Shown here: positions 1-11,363 of the stretch, piece by piece
Position numbering within the stretch: position 1 is the first letter of the stretch
Layout: every line of letters begins with the position of its first letter
Assembly (NCBI GenBank): GCA_018136815.1
Contig: JADDIW010000130.1
Coordinates: forward strand, 1-64,000
DNA length: 64,000 nt
DNA from: Isochrysis galbana
Taxonomy: Eukaryota > Haptophyta > Isochrysidales > Isochrysidaceae
Direction: 5' to 3'
Made by a program: the position numbers and the translations under genes
The notes under the pieces: generated by a model
Databases searched by the model: none
The model's input: the letters and a program-made list of their open reading frames with translations, nothing else
What the model was told of the DNA's origin: nothing

Positions 1-545
1 GGGCCGGCGGCGGGTGCGCCGGCGGCGGGTGCGCCGGCGGCGGGTGCGCTGGCGGCGGGTGCGCAGGCGGCGGGTGCGCTGGCGGCGGGTGCGCAGGCGG
101 GTGCGCAGGTGGCGGGTGCGCTGGCGACGGGTGGGCAGGCGGCGGGTGGGCCGGCGGCGGATGCGCCGGCGGCGGGTGGGCCGGCGGCGGGTGGGCCGGC
201 GGCGGGTGGGCCGGCGGTGGGTGCGCCGGCGGCGGGTGCGCCGGCGGCGGGTGCAACGGCGGCGGGTGCGCTGGCGGCGGGTGCGCTGGCGGCGGGTGCG
301 CAGGCGGGTGCGCAGGCGGCGGGTGCGCTGGCGACGGGTGGGCAGGCGGCGGGTGGGCCGGCGGCGGGTGCGCCGGTGGCGGGTGCGCCGGCGGCGGGTG
401 CGCCGGCGGCGGGTGCGCCGGCGGCGGGTGCACCGGCGGCGGGTGCGCAGGCGGCGGGCGCGCAGGCGGCGGCGGTGCAGGCGGCGGCGGCGAGGGTGGC
501 GGGTGCGCTGGCGGCGGCGGTGCAGGCGGCGGCGGCGACGGTGGC
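1..545 (-). repeat. PPAHP-coding minisatellite, locus A
   Basis: GC-only repeats of 12-15 bp read on the minus strand as Pro-Pro-Ala-His-Pro runs. It is the extended rod at the C-terminus of the locus A protein and continues off the window. Confidence 0.8.
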
Positions 546-3500
546 GAGGGCGGCGATGCAGGTGGTGGCCTTGGCGGATAGACGACCCGAATCGATGTCG
601 ATAGAAGTCCAAGACCCAATGCCTCGGCCATGTCCGTAATTCTCTGCGTGAATTCCGCTTCAAGAGCAGATGCCGTGGCTTCTAAGCTTTGACCCTTCGG
701 CACAACACGTGCACAAAAGAGCTCGATGACCAGCTCGTAAGCGTAGTTATAGGTGATGATGTCGAGACTGCCACTTGCCTCCGCTTGCGTTATATTTGCG
801 TCGGAGATGAGAGGGGACGTACGCACCAGCTCTCCCCTACCAACGGCCCCCAAAAGCGATAGCGTCGTGGACGTTGCACCCACACCGACTTCGCAAGGCG
901 TGGAACACAATGGAACCAAAACTTCGCCGTCAAGCCCGGTTCCTGTGATCTCATCCACAAGAAAAACTTGAACTGTGGTCTCATTGTCTTGGAGAGCGTC
1001 GTAAATTTGATCGGCAGATTGGCCGGCGAGATTGGAAGCATCCAAAATCATTCGCGCACGTGCACGCCGGCCGGCAGGACTTTCAGCTTTGCCTTCGACA
1101 CCGACTGCGAGCGGCTTTGCAGGTGGGGGTGATGGAGGGGCGAAGGGCGGCGAGGGTGGCGGTGGCGAGGGTGGCGGTGTCAGAGGTAGTGGCGATGGCG
1201 GCGGTGACGAAGGCGGAGGTGGCGATGGAGGTGGTGACATCGGTGGAGGCTGCGAGGGGGGTGGCGGGTGGGGCGGCGGCGGGAACGGCGGTGGCTGCGA
1301 GGGGGGGGGTGACGTGGGCCCAGTTGACTTGGGTGGCGGCGGCGAGGGTGAAGGAGGCGCTGGGGGCGGTGGCGATGGCGGCAGCGAGAGAGGTGGCGGC
1401 GACGGCGGGCTCGACGGCGGTGGCCGGATGGGTGGCGGAGGCGACGGCGGCGGCAGCACCGGCGGAGGCGTGCGAGGCGGAGGTCTATGCGGTGCCTGCA
1501 CAGGCACGGCAGGTGGGAAGGATGGAGGCGGGTGCGATGGAGGCAAAGGCGGTGGTGGACTCGGCGGTGGCGCAAAAGGTGGCGGCGGGGTTGCAGGCGG
1601 CGGCGGCATGGGTGGTGCCGGTGTGGGCGGTGGCGAAACGGGCAGCGGCGGCAATGGCGATGGCCGCGTTGGCGGCAGCGGTGATGGTGCGGGCGGCGTG
1701 GGGAGCGGTGGCATAGGCGGCGGCGGCGTTGGCGGCGGCAATGCGGGCGGAGGCAGGGATGGCGGCGGTGGCGATGGCGGCGGCGGCAGCAAAGGCGGCG
1801 GCGGGCTGGGCGGCGGAGAGGGCGGTGGTGTCGTCGGCGGTGGCTGCGAGGGGGGGGGTGACGTGGGCGGTGGCGACGGCGGGGCTGCGACGGGGGTGAC
1901 GCCCAGTTGACTTGGGTGGCGGCGGCGAGGGTGAAGGAGGCGCTGGGGGCGGTGGCGATGGCGGCAGCGAGAGAGGTGGCAGCGATGGCGGGCTCGACGG
2001 CGGTGGCCGGATGGGTGGCGGAGGCGACGGCGGCGGCAGCACCGGCGGAGGCGTGCGAGGCGGAGGTCTATGCGGTGCCTGCACAGGCACGGCAGGTGGG
2101 AAGGATGGAGGCGGGTGCGATGGAGGCAAAGGAGGCGGGGGACTCGGCGGTGGCGCAGAAGGCGGAAGCGGCGGCACTGCGGGTTGCGGCGGAAGATTTG
2201 CGGATGCAGGTGGGGGAGGTAACGGTGGGTTGGAGGGAGGAAAACCACAGGCTTTCGAAAGGCATGTATCGGAGAGTCTAAGGCCGGCATCTGCAGCTCT
2301 GAAAAATGTGGCCGGAGGGAACATGAACATGCCGACACCCACACCCTCATTGAGGGGTGCCGGCAGCTGAAAATCCTGCGAACCATAAGACGTTGTCGCA
2401 TCATCGGCGGAAGAAAGTGAATGGCAGTCAATAACGCACATGCCCTGCCCTTCATCCCATACGGTGTTTGGTGCGCAGTTGATGCCAAGGGCAGGTTCAT
2501 TCCTACAGCACTCCCCGCACGAACAGCCGAGAAGAGCAAGCGCCGAACACGGTACGGAAGCCATAGCCCCGCACGTCGAACCTTGACAAGGCGAAGAACA
2601 ACCAAGTTGAGGAGGGGGGAACGGATTTGGCATCGTTGGTGGTGGCGATGGCCGTTCAGATGGCGGCGGGAGGAGCGGCCGCGGGCCGCAGTCTGCGCAG
2701 TCCGTCCCGTACTCGCAGGCCGAGAACGCGCTGCCAGGGCCGCCGTCGTCGCACATGCCATCGGACGCATAGTCTGCGTTCCCGATGCACTCATTCGAGC
2801 AGGCCGAGGGCGACACTGGTGAAGGTGGCGGAGCGGACGTCGCGACGGGCGGTGAAAGAGACGGCGGAGGCAGTGACGCACACCCGCCCGCGTTCGAGCA
2901 CACGAACTCCTCGAAGGCCGAGACGCGCGCGTACACCCCAGGCCACCGTGCATCAGCGCAGCCGGAGCCCCAGCTCACGACGCCCGTAAGCACATAATCG
3001 CCGTTCGCCATCGTTGCGAAGAGGGGGCCGCCAGAGTCGCCCTGGCACGAGTCCTTGCCGCCCTCGCCCAGCAGGCCCGCGCAGATCATGTCGTCAAAGA
3101 TCGAACCACCACCGTACGCCGCGTCGCAGTCGGCATTGCTCACGACCGGCACGTCGACCTCCATCGGCACGTCGGGCGTGCTGCCGCCGGAAGAAAGGGT
3201 GCCCCAGCCGGCGACCGTCAGCACCTCGCCGGCAGCCTCGTGCTGTGGCGCCGCGCCAAAGCCGTCGAGGCCGTCGATCGGCGCGTACGTGTCGATAGGA
3301 GAGTCGAGCTTCAAGAGCGCCACATCGCCCTCGGACGTGGCGCTGTTGTACCCAGGGTGGTTGATGATCTGAACAACTTCTCGCGTCTGCTTGCAGCTGT
3401 CAGCGGACGTCTTGCTGTGCATCCCGACGACGACCTGACCGACGCCACCCGGTGTGCAGTGGGCGGCGGTGAGCACCCACTGCGGCCGGATCAGCGTGCC

Positions 3501-6500
3501 GCCGCAAAAGTGGAAGCCTGAATCGGTCTGGAGCGAGACGAGCCACTGGTACTTGCGCGGCGGGTCGACCTCCACACCACCCACGATGCGCTCCTCCGGG
3601 CCGCGGCGCACGGGCGGCACCGTCTGGGTGATGCATGCGGCGGGTGGCGATTGAATTGATGGCGGCGACGGCGGCGAAAGCGGCCGCGGGCCGCAGTCTG
3701 TGCAGTCCGTCCCGTACTCGCAGGCCGAGAACGCGCTGCCAGGGCCGCCGTCGTCGCACATGCCATCGGACGCATAGTCTGCGTTCCCGATGCACTCATT
3801 CGAGCAGGCCGAGGGCGACACTGGTGAAGGTGGCGGAGCGGACGTCGCGACGGGCGGTGAAAGAGACGGCGGAGGCAGTGACGCACACCCGCCCGCGTTC
3901 GAGCACACGAACTCCTCGAAGGCCGAGACGCGCGCGTACACCCCAGGCCACCGTGCATCAGCGCAGCCGGAGCCCCAGCTCACGACGCCCGTAAGCACAT
4001 AATCGCCGTTCGCCATCGTTGCGAAGAGGGGGCCGCCAGAGTCGCCCTGGCACGAGTCCTTGCCGCCCTCGCCCAGCAGGCCCGCGCAGATCATGTCGTC
4101 AAAGATCGAACCACCACCGTACGCCGCGTCGCAGTCGGCATTGCTCACGACCGGCACGTCGACCTCCATCGGCACGTCGGGCGTGCTGCCGCCGGAAGAA
4201 AGGGTGCCCCAGCCGGCGACCGTCAGCACCTCGCCGGCAGCCTCGTGCTGTGGCGCCGCGCCAAAGCCGTCGAGGCCGTCGATCGGCGCGTACGTGTCGA
4301 TAGGAGAGTCGAGCTTCAAGAGCGCCACATCGCCCTCGGACGTGGCGCTGTTGTACCCAGGGTGGTTGATGATCTGAACAACTTCTCGCGTCTGCTTGCA
4401 GCTGTCAGCGGACGTCTTGCTGTGCATCCCGACGACGACCTGACCGACGCCACCCGGTGTGCAGTGGGCGGCGGTGAGCACCCACTGCGGCCGGATCAGC
4501 GTGCCGCCGCAAAAGTGGAAGCCTGAATCGGTCTGGAGCGAGACGAGCCACTGGTACTTGCGCGGCGGGTCGACCTCCACACCACCCACGATGCGCTCCT
4601 CCGGGCCGCGGCGCACGGGCGGCACCGTCTGGGTGATGCATGCGGCGGGTGGCGATTGAATTGATGGCGGCGACGGCGGCGAAAGCGGCCGCGGGCCGCA
4701 GTCTGTGCAGTCCGTCCCGTACTCGCAGGCCGAGAACGCGCTGCCAGGGCCGCCGTCGTCGCACATGCCATCGGACGCATAGTCTGCGTTCCCGATGCAC
4801 TCATTCGAGCAGGCCGAGGGCGACACTGGTGAAGGTGGCGGAGCGGACGTCGCGACGGGCGGTGAAAGAGACGGCGGAGGCAGTGACGCACACCCCCCCG
4901 CGTTCGAGCACACGAACTCCTCGAAGGCCGAGACGCGCGCGTACACCCCAGGCCACCGTGCATCAGCGCAGCCGGAGCCCCAGCTCACGACGCCCGTAAG
5001 CACATAATCGCCGTTCGCCATCGTTGCGAAGAGGGGGCCGCCAGAGTCGCCCTGGCACGAGTCCTTGCCGCCCTCGCCCAGCAGGCCCGCGCAGATCATG
5101 TCGTCAAAGATCGAACCACCACCGTACGCCGCGTCGCAGTCGGCATTGCTCACGACCGGCACGTCGACCTCCATCGGCACGTCGGGCGTGCTGCCGCCGG
5201 AAGAAAGGGTGCCCCAGCCGGCGACCGTCAGCACCTCGCCGGCAGCCTCGTGCTGTGGCGCCGCGCCAAAGCCGTCGAGGCCGTCGATCGGCGCGTACGT
5301 GTCGATAGGAGAGTCGAGCTTCAAGAGCGCCACATCGCCCTCGGACGTGGCGCTGTTGTACCCAGGGTGGTTGATGATCTGAACAACTTCTCGCGTCTGC
5401 TTGCAGCTGTCAGCGGACGTCTTGCTGTGCATCCCGACGACGACCTGACCGACGCCACCCGGTGTGCAGTGGGCGGCGGTGAGCACCCACTGCGGCCGGA
5501 TCAGCGTGCCGCCGCAAAAGTGGAAGCCTGAATCGGTCTGGAGCGAGACGAGCCACTGGTACTTGCGCGGCGGGTCGACCTCCACACCACCCACGATGCG
5601 CTCCTCCGGGCCGCGGCGCACGGGCGGCACCGTCTGGGTGATGCATGCGGCGGGTGGCGATTGAATTGATGGCGGCGACGGCGGCGAAAGCGGCCGCGGG
5701 CCGCAGTCTGCGCAGTCCGTCCCGTACTCGCAGGCCGAGAACGCGCTGCCAGGGCCGCCGTCGTCGCACATGCCATCGGACGCATAGTCTGCGTTCCCGA
5801 TGCACTCATTCGAGCAGGCCGAGGGCGACACTGGTGAAGGTGGCGGAGCGGACGTCGCGACGGGCGGTGAAAGAGACGGCGGAGGCAGTGACGCACACCC
5901 GCCCGCGTTCGAGCACACGAACTCCTCGAAGGCCGAGACGCGCGCGTACACCCCAGGCCACCGTGCATCAGCGCAGCCGGAGCCCCAGCTCACGACGCCC
6001 GTAAGCACATAATCGCCGTTCGCCATCGTTGCGAAGAGGGGGCCGCCAGAGTCGCCCTGGCACGAGTCCTTGCCGCCCTCGCCCAGCAGGCCCGCGCAGA
6101 TCATGTCGTCAAAGATCGAACCACCACCGTACGCCGCGTCGCAGTCGGCATTGCTCACGACCGGCACGTCGACCTCCATCGGCACGTCGGGCGTGCTGCC
6201 GCCGGAAGAAAGGGTGCCCCAGCCGGCGACCGTCAGCACCTCGCCGGCAGCCTCGTGCTGTGGCGCCGCGCCAAAGCCGTCGAGGCCGTCGATCGGCGCG
6301 TACGTGTCGATAGGAGAGTCGAGCTTCAAGAGCGCCACATCGCCCTCGGACGTGGCGCTGTTGTACCCAGGGTGGTTGATGATCTGAACAACTTCTCGCG
6401 TCTGCTTGCAGCTGTCAGCGGACGTCTTGCTGTGCATCCCGACGACGACCTGACCGACGCCACCCGGTGTGCAGTGGGCGGCGGTGAGCACCCACTGCGG

Positions 6501-8465
6501 CCGGATCAGCGTGCCGCCGCAAAAGTGGAAGCCTGAATCGGTCTGGAGCGAGACGAGCCACTGGTACTTGCGCGGCGGGTCGACCTCCACACCACCCACG
6601 ATGCGCTCCTCCGGGCCGCGGCGCACGGGCGGCACCGTCTGGGTGATGCATGCGGCGGGTGGCGATTGAATTGATGGCGGCGACGGCGGCGAAAGCGGCC
6701 GCGGGCCGCAGTCTGCGCAGTCCGTCCCGTACTCGCAGGCCGAGAACGCGCTGCCAGGGCCGCCGTCGTCGCATATGCTGTCGGACGCGTAGGCTGCGTT
6801 CCCGATGCACTCATTCGAGCAGGCCGATGTCGGCACTGGTGAAGGTGGTGGAGCCGGCGGCAAAACCGCCTTCGTACACAAGGAGGCGGTGTGGTCTTGA
6901 GCGCTTACCGTGTCCGTACCGCTGGAGACAGCAATGATCGACCCTTCCCCAACGTAGCAAACACGAATATGGTGACCGGTTGATTCAACGACGTACCCCT
7001 CACCTTCTCCAAGTGTCGCCCACAGCTTTGTGCCCGCAGCGTACTCAGCGACGCTGTACTGATTCCTGAGCACGTGCACAAACACCTTGTTCTGCAGGGT
7101 TGTTGGAAGATCTTCGTCGTAGCCCATCGGAGCACGAAAGGAAATAAAGGCATCGCCATACGCATACTCGGCGATGCAATTGGGGCAATCAAAGTATACC
7201 GCGGAACGACCGCCTGATTCCGCAGGGATCTCATGGAGCGATCGAAGCTGATACACCCCTGAGGTCGTCACTTTTGCGACGTGTTCTGGCTGAAGCCACC
7301 CAAGCTGCCAGCGATGGGGCGCGTTGAACCTGCCATACACAGTGGAGCGGGGGAGAAAATCACACCGGCAAGCCTTAGCATCGGGAACGAGCAGGCACCG
7401 ATGCCCGGCGGCTTGCGTGTTGGGCGCATTCTTAACCAGATAGGACAGCGGCAGTTTGGCTCACCCGTGCCATGCCCGCGCCGATCCCATGAGACCGGAG
7501 GAGTCTCCGTACTCGGTGTCCGGATCGCCTGCATGGTACAAGCCAAGGTTGTGCCCAAACTCGTGCAGCCGTGTGGTGGGGTACTGGTCGCGAATCATGG
7601 CCCAGCACGCATTGTCGACCGTTGAAAAGCCTGCACGATTGCAGCCCACCAGCGCCAAGCCTCCCCATTCGCACGAGCCGAAGGCGTACGGCACAAAGTA
7701 CTCTTTGTGGGCGTACGTTGATGGTTGAAGTCCCAAGGCCTCGGCCTTCGAATCAGCCAAGGCGATCTCGACCTCCACGTCGCAGGTGCTCACAGGTGCT
7801 GGCTTGCCCATGTTGACCGATACCACGCGACCCTGGGCGGATGGCCACTCCATTGTACCATACGAGTTGTCCTTGAACGCCTCGTTCACACTGCCACACA
7901 CGTTCTTGTCGAAAATGCGGACGCAGTTGTTGCCTGCGCTCGAGCCCCACATGCCGTTGGAGACGCACGTCTCGTCGCAGTATGTTGGTGCCACATCGGT
8001 GTAGACCATGCGGATCGTGATCACATCGCGGATGTCCGAGCTGCGCGTCGCGTTCCGACGGAGGACCGACGGGGACACCAAGACGTCGATAATCTTGTAG
8101 ACGTCCGCAGGCAACCTCACATAAGGAGGCATAGGCCGGAGCGACTCGACGCCCCGCGCCCGCTGCTCCGCGAGGAGTGTGGTGCGCAGGGCGCGGTTCT
8201 CCTCCGTGCTCGCCACGACGCGAACGCTCAGCCTCGCTCTGCCCCCAACCATCAGCCTCTCGAGGAAATCGCTCGTGGGCGCGATGAAGTGGGTGTGCCC
8301 CTCTGCCGTCACGCATCGGCCGTAGAGGATCTCTGCGTGCTGCGGCTCGAAGTAGTCCTCTGCGACGACGCTCGTCGATGCGCACTCCAGCTCGATGGTC
8401 GCCGCCCCCCTCAGCAGCCCAACGAGCAGCGCGAGGCCGCGGAGGCGGCGCCAGGCCCGCATCAT
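1..8465 (-). CDS. Poly-trypsin / M11 metalloprotease, locus A (partial, frameshifted)
   Basis: Exon 1 is 8465-7465, the intron 7464-7330 (GT-AG, 135 nt), and exon 2 runs from 7329 off the left edge. I start at the ATG at 8465 because it opens a hydrophobic signal peptide. The M11 zinc motif HEFGHNLGLYH and a Met-turn (GLMG) end exon 1; the FNAPHRWQLGW block opens exon 2, as in gametolysin. Four trypsin domains follow, with IVGG at 6602, 5597, 4592 and 3587; each has TAAHC, DVALL, DSCQGDSGGP (Asp189, so Lys/Arg specificity) and an Arg before IVGG. Five LNR-like modules flank them. A Cys-rich segment and proline-rich rods come next. Near 1902 about four bases are missing relative to a parallel motif at 1327, so the open frame leaves register and stops at 1485. 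The frame that matches locus B continues (about 1030-640, then a PPAHP rod) to position 1. This is either a frameshifted allele or a sequence error. Confidence 0.85.
2760..6830 (-). repeat. Tandem array of 1005 bp trypsin/LNR units, locus A (4 units)
   Basis: Four head-to-tail units of exactly 1005 bp (335 codons) encode linker, LNR-like module and trypsin domain. Identical landmarks recur at 6602, 5597, 4592 and 3587. The units are almost identical in DNA, so they were duplicated recently or kept alike by conversion. Confidence 0.95.
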
Positions 8466-9091
8466 CGGTGGGGAGGGTGGCCACGAGAGGGCCGGCGGAG
8501 GATTCCATTCGCTTCCAAAATCCGTTTCACGCGGCTGCGGACGTCGGAGATCGTGATCTCCGTGTCCCACCGCCTAAGAATAGCCTCCTCTCACACTCTT
8601 ACAAAGAGAAAGAGTCGAGCGAAGACTGTAGGAGTACTCGTGGAGAGTTTCTTCTCGCCGTGTCCCATAGACTAAGAATAGGCTTCCTACACTCGTCGAA
8701 GAGTCGAGCCAACAGTCGATCGACCGCCTTCTCACTCCGCCACGGTTATCTAACGCCAAACCGTTCGTTGCACGACTGTTCCTGGGACGACTCCCCCCGC
8801 CCCGGCGGCAGGGCCCAACCGCCAACCGTCACAATAATTGTATCTAGCCGTTCTGCTTCTCGAAGCTGGGTGCTCATACCTAATGCTTAGCAAGTAGGCA
8901 GTAGTGCTAGTCTCGAATGAGGTCATGAGGTTTCTCAGCCTAGTCGTTGAATCCACTGTAACTGTGAGAAAAAGACCCAGGTTGGGAAAAGAAACAGGAC
9001 AGTAGAAAGTAGAAAGTGGGTGGATGAATGTGAAGGTGAACACTCAAGTGGCCACCTTTCTACCCAAAGAGAGAAAACCCGCGCTCGCGAG

Positions 9092-9371
9092 TACAAGTAG
9101 GTGGTACAAAAAATAGTCGAACGCGAACGCAACTCAAACTTTTTGACCGTTTGAACATAGTCAACTACCTACTACTCCCTTGACCCCCAAAGTGAACACT
9201 GTGAAAAACACTGACAATTTTCCTCGCGCCGCGTACACGCGGCGCTCAACACCTCGCGGCTGTGCCGCGAACACACCCAACTCAAGGCGCGCGACAATGA
9301 ACACCCGTCAACTACGTACTCACCCCCTCTAAAAAAGTGAACGCGCGTATTATTTTTACCACCTACTTGTA
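9092..9371. mobile_element. MITE with TA-flanked inverted ends
   Basis: The two ends are inverted copies: TACAAGTAGGTGGTA at 9092 and its complement ending at 9371, with similarity continuing inward through A-rich bases. TA at both extremities fits a Tc1/mariner-type (Stowaway-like) MITE of about 280 bp. No coding capacity is seen. Confidence 0.5.
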
Positions 9372-9417
9372 GCTGCCCCGGCAAAATGGGAGGAGCTGCG
9401 GGGCAGAGGTCTCCAGT

Positions 9418-9588
9418 ATAATGGTAGTATACTGGAGTGTAAAAGAGAAGCGCGCGCGGGTCGGATTCGACGCACATATATACCACTGGTGTATATTGCG
9501 CCACAAGCCGCCACATAAAAGCAGAGGGCGGGGGTTCGAATCCGACCCGCGCGCGCTTCTCTTTTACACTCCAGTATACTACCATTAT
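9418..9588. repeat. Foldback with 53 bp perfect arms
   Basis: Bases 9418-9470 are the exact reverse complement of 9536-9588, with a 65 nt spacer. A second inverted pair (about 9471-9498 and 9588-9616) interleaves with the first. A transcript would form a long hairpin. Confidence 0.8.
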
Positions 9589-9689
9589 GCAATATACACA
9601 AGTGGTATATATGTGCGCCACACAAAAGCAGAGGTGTCGGAGCGAAGCTCGTTTCATCTTTGGAAACGAGTCGCGGAGGCGCACCGGCG

Positions 9690-9866
9690 GCTAGCGCGTG
9701 GAACTTCGCAGACGAAGATCTTTCGCTCAAACAGAAATAGACGTTGTAGTGGATGCTAGAAAGGCCCAGATGGCGGCAATCCCCGAAGCAACCAGGCCGG
9801 ATGTCATAGCTACGCTCAACCGTAAAGTAGTCGATAAAAGACGTACATTCACACCGCAACCTGTCG
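9690..9866 (+). pseudogene. Retroelement-like coding fragment
   Basis: The frame reads FAQTEID.VVDARKAQMAAIP..TRP and on to VDKRRTF.P. The same peptide is encoded at 21680-21850 with mostly synonymous or conservative differences, so it is a protein-coding relic of a repeated element. The family is not recognised. Confidence 0.5.
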
Positions 9867-9970
9867 AAAACTATTGTTATAGTTTCAGCGATGGAGCGCG
9901 CGCCGACCGCTCCCACCTCCCAGCCCCCCGCCGCCACGACGCCCCACAGGGGCCGCCCCAAGCCGCCGGA
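9867..9970 (+). mobile_element. LINE copy 1, 5' segment
   Basis: This is the head of a non-LTR element: an ACTATTGTTATAG leader, then an ATG opening an ORF1 that starts MERAPTAPTSQPPA. It is interrupted at 9970 by a DNA transposon and continues at 11033-11340 and from 15251. Confidence 0.75.
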
Positions 9971-11023
9971 CCCAGATGCCCCGTCAGGTCTCAGGTCATC
10001 AGGTCTTGGCGACCTGATACCTGATATCAGGTGATATCAGGACCTGATATCAGGCTGATATCAGGTGGTCCACCACTAATATTATAATTTTCTAATGAGC
10101 CATTCTAAGATCCGAGGAAATGGACTACGTCTAGCTAGAAGCGGAGAGGGGGTTCGTGTGGAAGCGGAGGGGAGAGCCCCCCCCCCCAGCGAACCCCCAC
10201 CCCTCCCCCCCGCGGGAACCCCCGCCGCCCCCCCCGCGCACCCGCCTCTGCCGCTCCGCCGGAGGCGCACCCGCCCCACACCCCTCCCCCCCCCAGAGCC
10301 CGCCACTGCTGCCGCTGTTCCCGCCCGCTCCGCCGCCAGCGCGTCCCCTGCTACCTCTGCTCGCCCCACCGCCGTCCCCTTCGCAGCCGCCCGCCTCGCT
10401 GGCTCACCCGCCTCGCTGCCAGCCTCGCCGCTGCGCTCGCGCCTGCCCCAGCGCCACCCCGCCTCCCTCACCTCAACACCAGTCGCCCTCCCCCTGGCAA
10501 CCAGCGTCGCCGCCACCAGCCTCGCCTCCACCCAGCCTCGCAGCCACCAGCCTCGCCTGCACCCAGCCTCGCCGCCACCAGCCTCGCAGCCACCAGCCTC
10601 GCCGACACCAGCCTCGCAGCCACCAGCCTCGCAGCCACCAGCCTCGCAGCCACCAGCCTCGCCGCAACCAGCCTGGCCGCCACCAACCCCACAACCACCC
10701 CAGCCTCGTTACCACCAGCCTCATTACGACCAGCCTCGCCGCCACCAGCCTCGTTGCGACCAGCCTCGCCTCCACCAGCCTCACCTCCACCCAGCCTCGC
10801 CGCCACCAGCCTCGCCTCCACCCAGCCTCGCAGCCCATCATCCATCGTCACTGAGAGCCATGGCCGATCGCTCGCGGTTCGGGTCGATGGCTCGTTTACT
10901 GACGTGAAGTTTACTTTATTCTAAAGTTAGTAGTCATAATATCAGCCTGATATCAGGTTATCAGGTCTAGTAGGCCTGATAACCTGATATCAGAACCTGA
11001 TATCAGCCTGACGGGGCATCCAG
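9971..11023. mobile_element. 1053 bp DNA transposon with 9 bp target duplication
   Basis: The ends carry GATGCCCCGTCAGG in inverted orientation (9975-9988 and 11006-11019). GCCGCCGGA flanks both sides (9962-9970 and 11024-11032). Removing the insert and one 9-mer restores the ORF1 sequence seen in the intact LINE copy. Subterminal regions hold clusters of the 12 bp palindrome CCTGATATCAGG. The middle (about 10500-10830) is a 15 bp minisatellite (AGCCTCGC.GCCACC). No transposase is seen, so it is non-autonomous; a 9 bp duplication suggests Mutator-like. Confidence 0.8.
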
Positions 11024-11032
11024 GCCGCCGGA

Positions 11033-11340
11033 GCCGAAGCGCTCGCAGGCCGCCCCGCTGACAGACAGCGACGTCGACATGATTGATCCTCCCACCTTCG
11101 CCTCCCCACCAGCCACAGAAGCAGGGGACAGGAAGGGCCCTGTTCCCTGCAGACCAGCAGAGCCAGCCTCTGGCTCTGCCGCCTCACTCCACTGGACCAC
11201 CAACCCAACAAGGACTCCCCATGGTGGGTGGCAGCCATGCTGCCACCCCCATGGCGGTAACTCCTACCAGCAGTGCACCCCTCGGGGGCGGGCACTTCAC
11301 ACAACAAACAATCATGGGGGCCTTTACGGCAACCAACCCT
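11033..11340 (+). mobile_element. LINE copy 1, middle segment
   Basis: Continuation of ORF1 of copy 1 after the transposon. It parallels 11440-11730 of LINE copy 2 (same PPSPP, GGGS.AATPMA and GGGH..QQ blocks) but carries frameshifts. It is cut at 11340 by insertion of LINE copy 2. Confidence 0.75.
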
Positions 11341-11363
11341 CAACTATTGTTATAGTTTTAGCG

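Larger units (their letters stand above)
1..8957 (-). repeat. Left arm of large inverted duplication (locus A)
   Basis: The reverse complement of this segment matches 24135 to about 32000: promoter, both exons, intron, proline-rich domain and C-terminal domain. Homology starts at the block containing ATTCAACGACTAGGCTGAG (about 8957 here, 24135 in the other arm). Differences include one additional 1005 bp trypsin unit in this arm, a short indel near 8890-8925, different lengths of the proline-rich part and the frameshift near 1902. Confidence 0.92.

Noticed and set aside
14-639. Arg-rich and Ala-rich plus-strand ORFs
   Set aside because: Antisense translations of the PPAHP minisatellite.
1032-1910. 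Gly-rich plus-strand ORF of 292 codons
   Set aside because: It is the antisense of the proline-rich part of locus A; the Gly runs are complements of CCG/CCA codons.
3014-6937. Repeated plus-strand ORFs of 60-119 codons in the trypsin array
   Set aside because: They recur with the 1005 bp period and oppose the real trypsin frames; no domain and low-complexity composition. The same holds for the arrays in loci B and C.
8574-8825. ORFs in the promoter shared by loci A and B
   Set aside because: No motif and no conservation at locus C; treated as upstream DNA.
9525-9550. tRNA gene (B-box GGTTCGAATCC)
   Set aside because: No cloverleaf could be folded; the stem next to the T-loop is mismatched and no A-box is suitably placed. 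It is part of the foldback.
10095-10907. His/Pro/Arg-rich ORF of 270 codons inside the 9 bp-TSD transposon
   Set aside because: All frames on both strands are open across the 15 bp minisatellite; no sign of selection on one frame.
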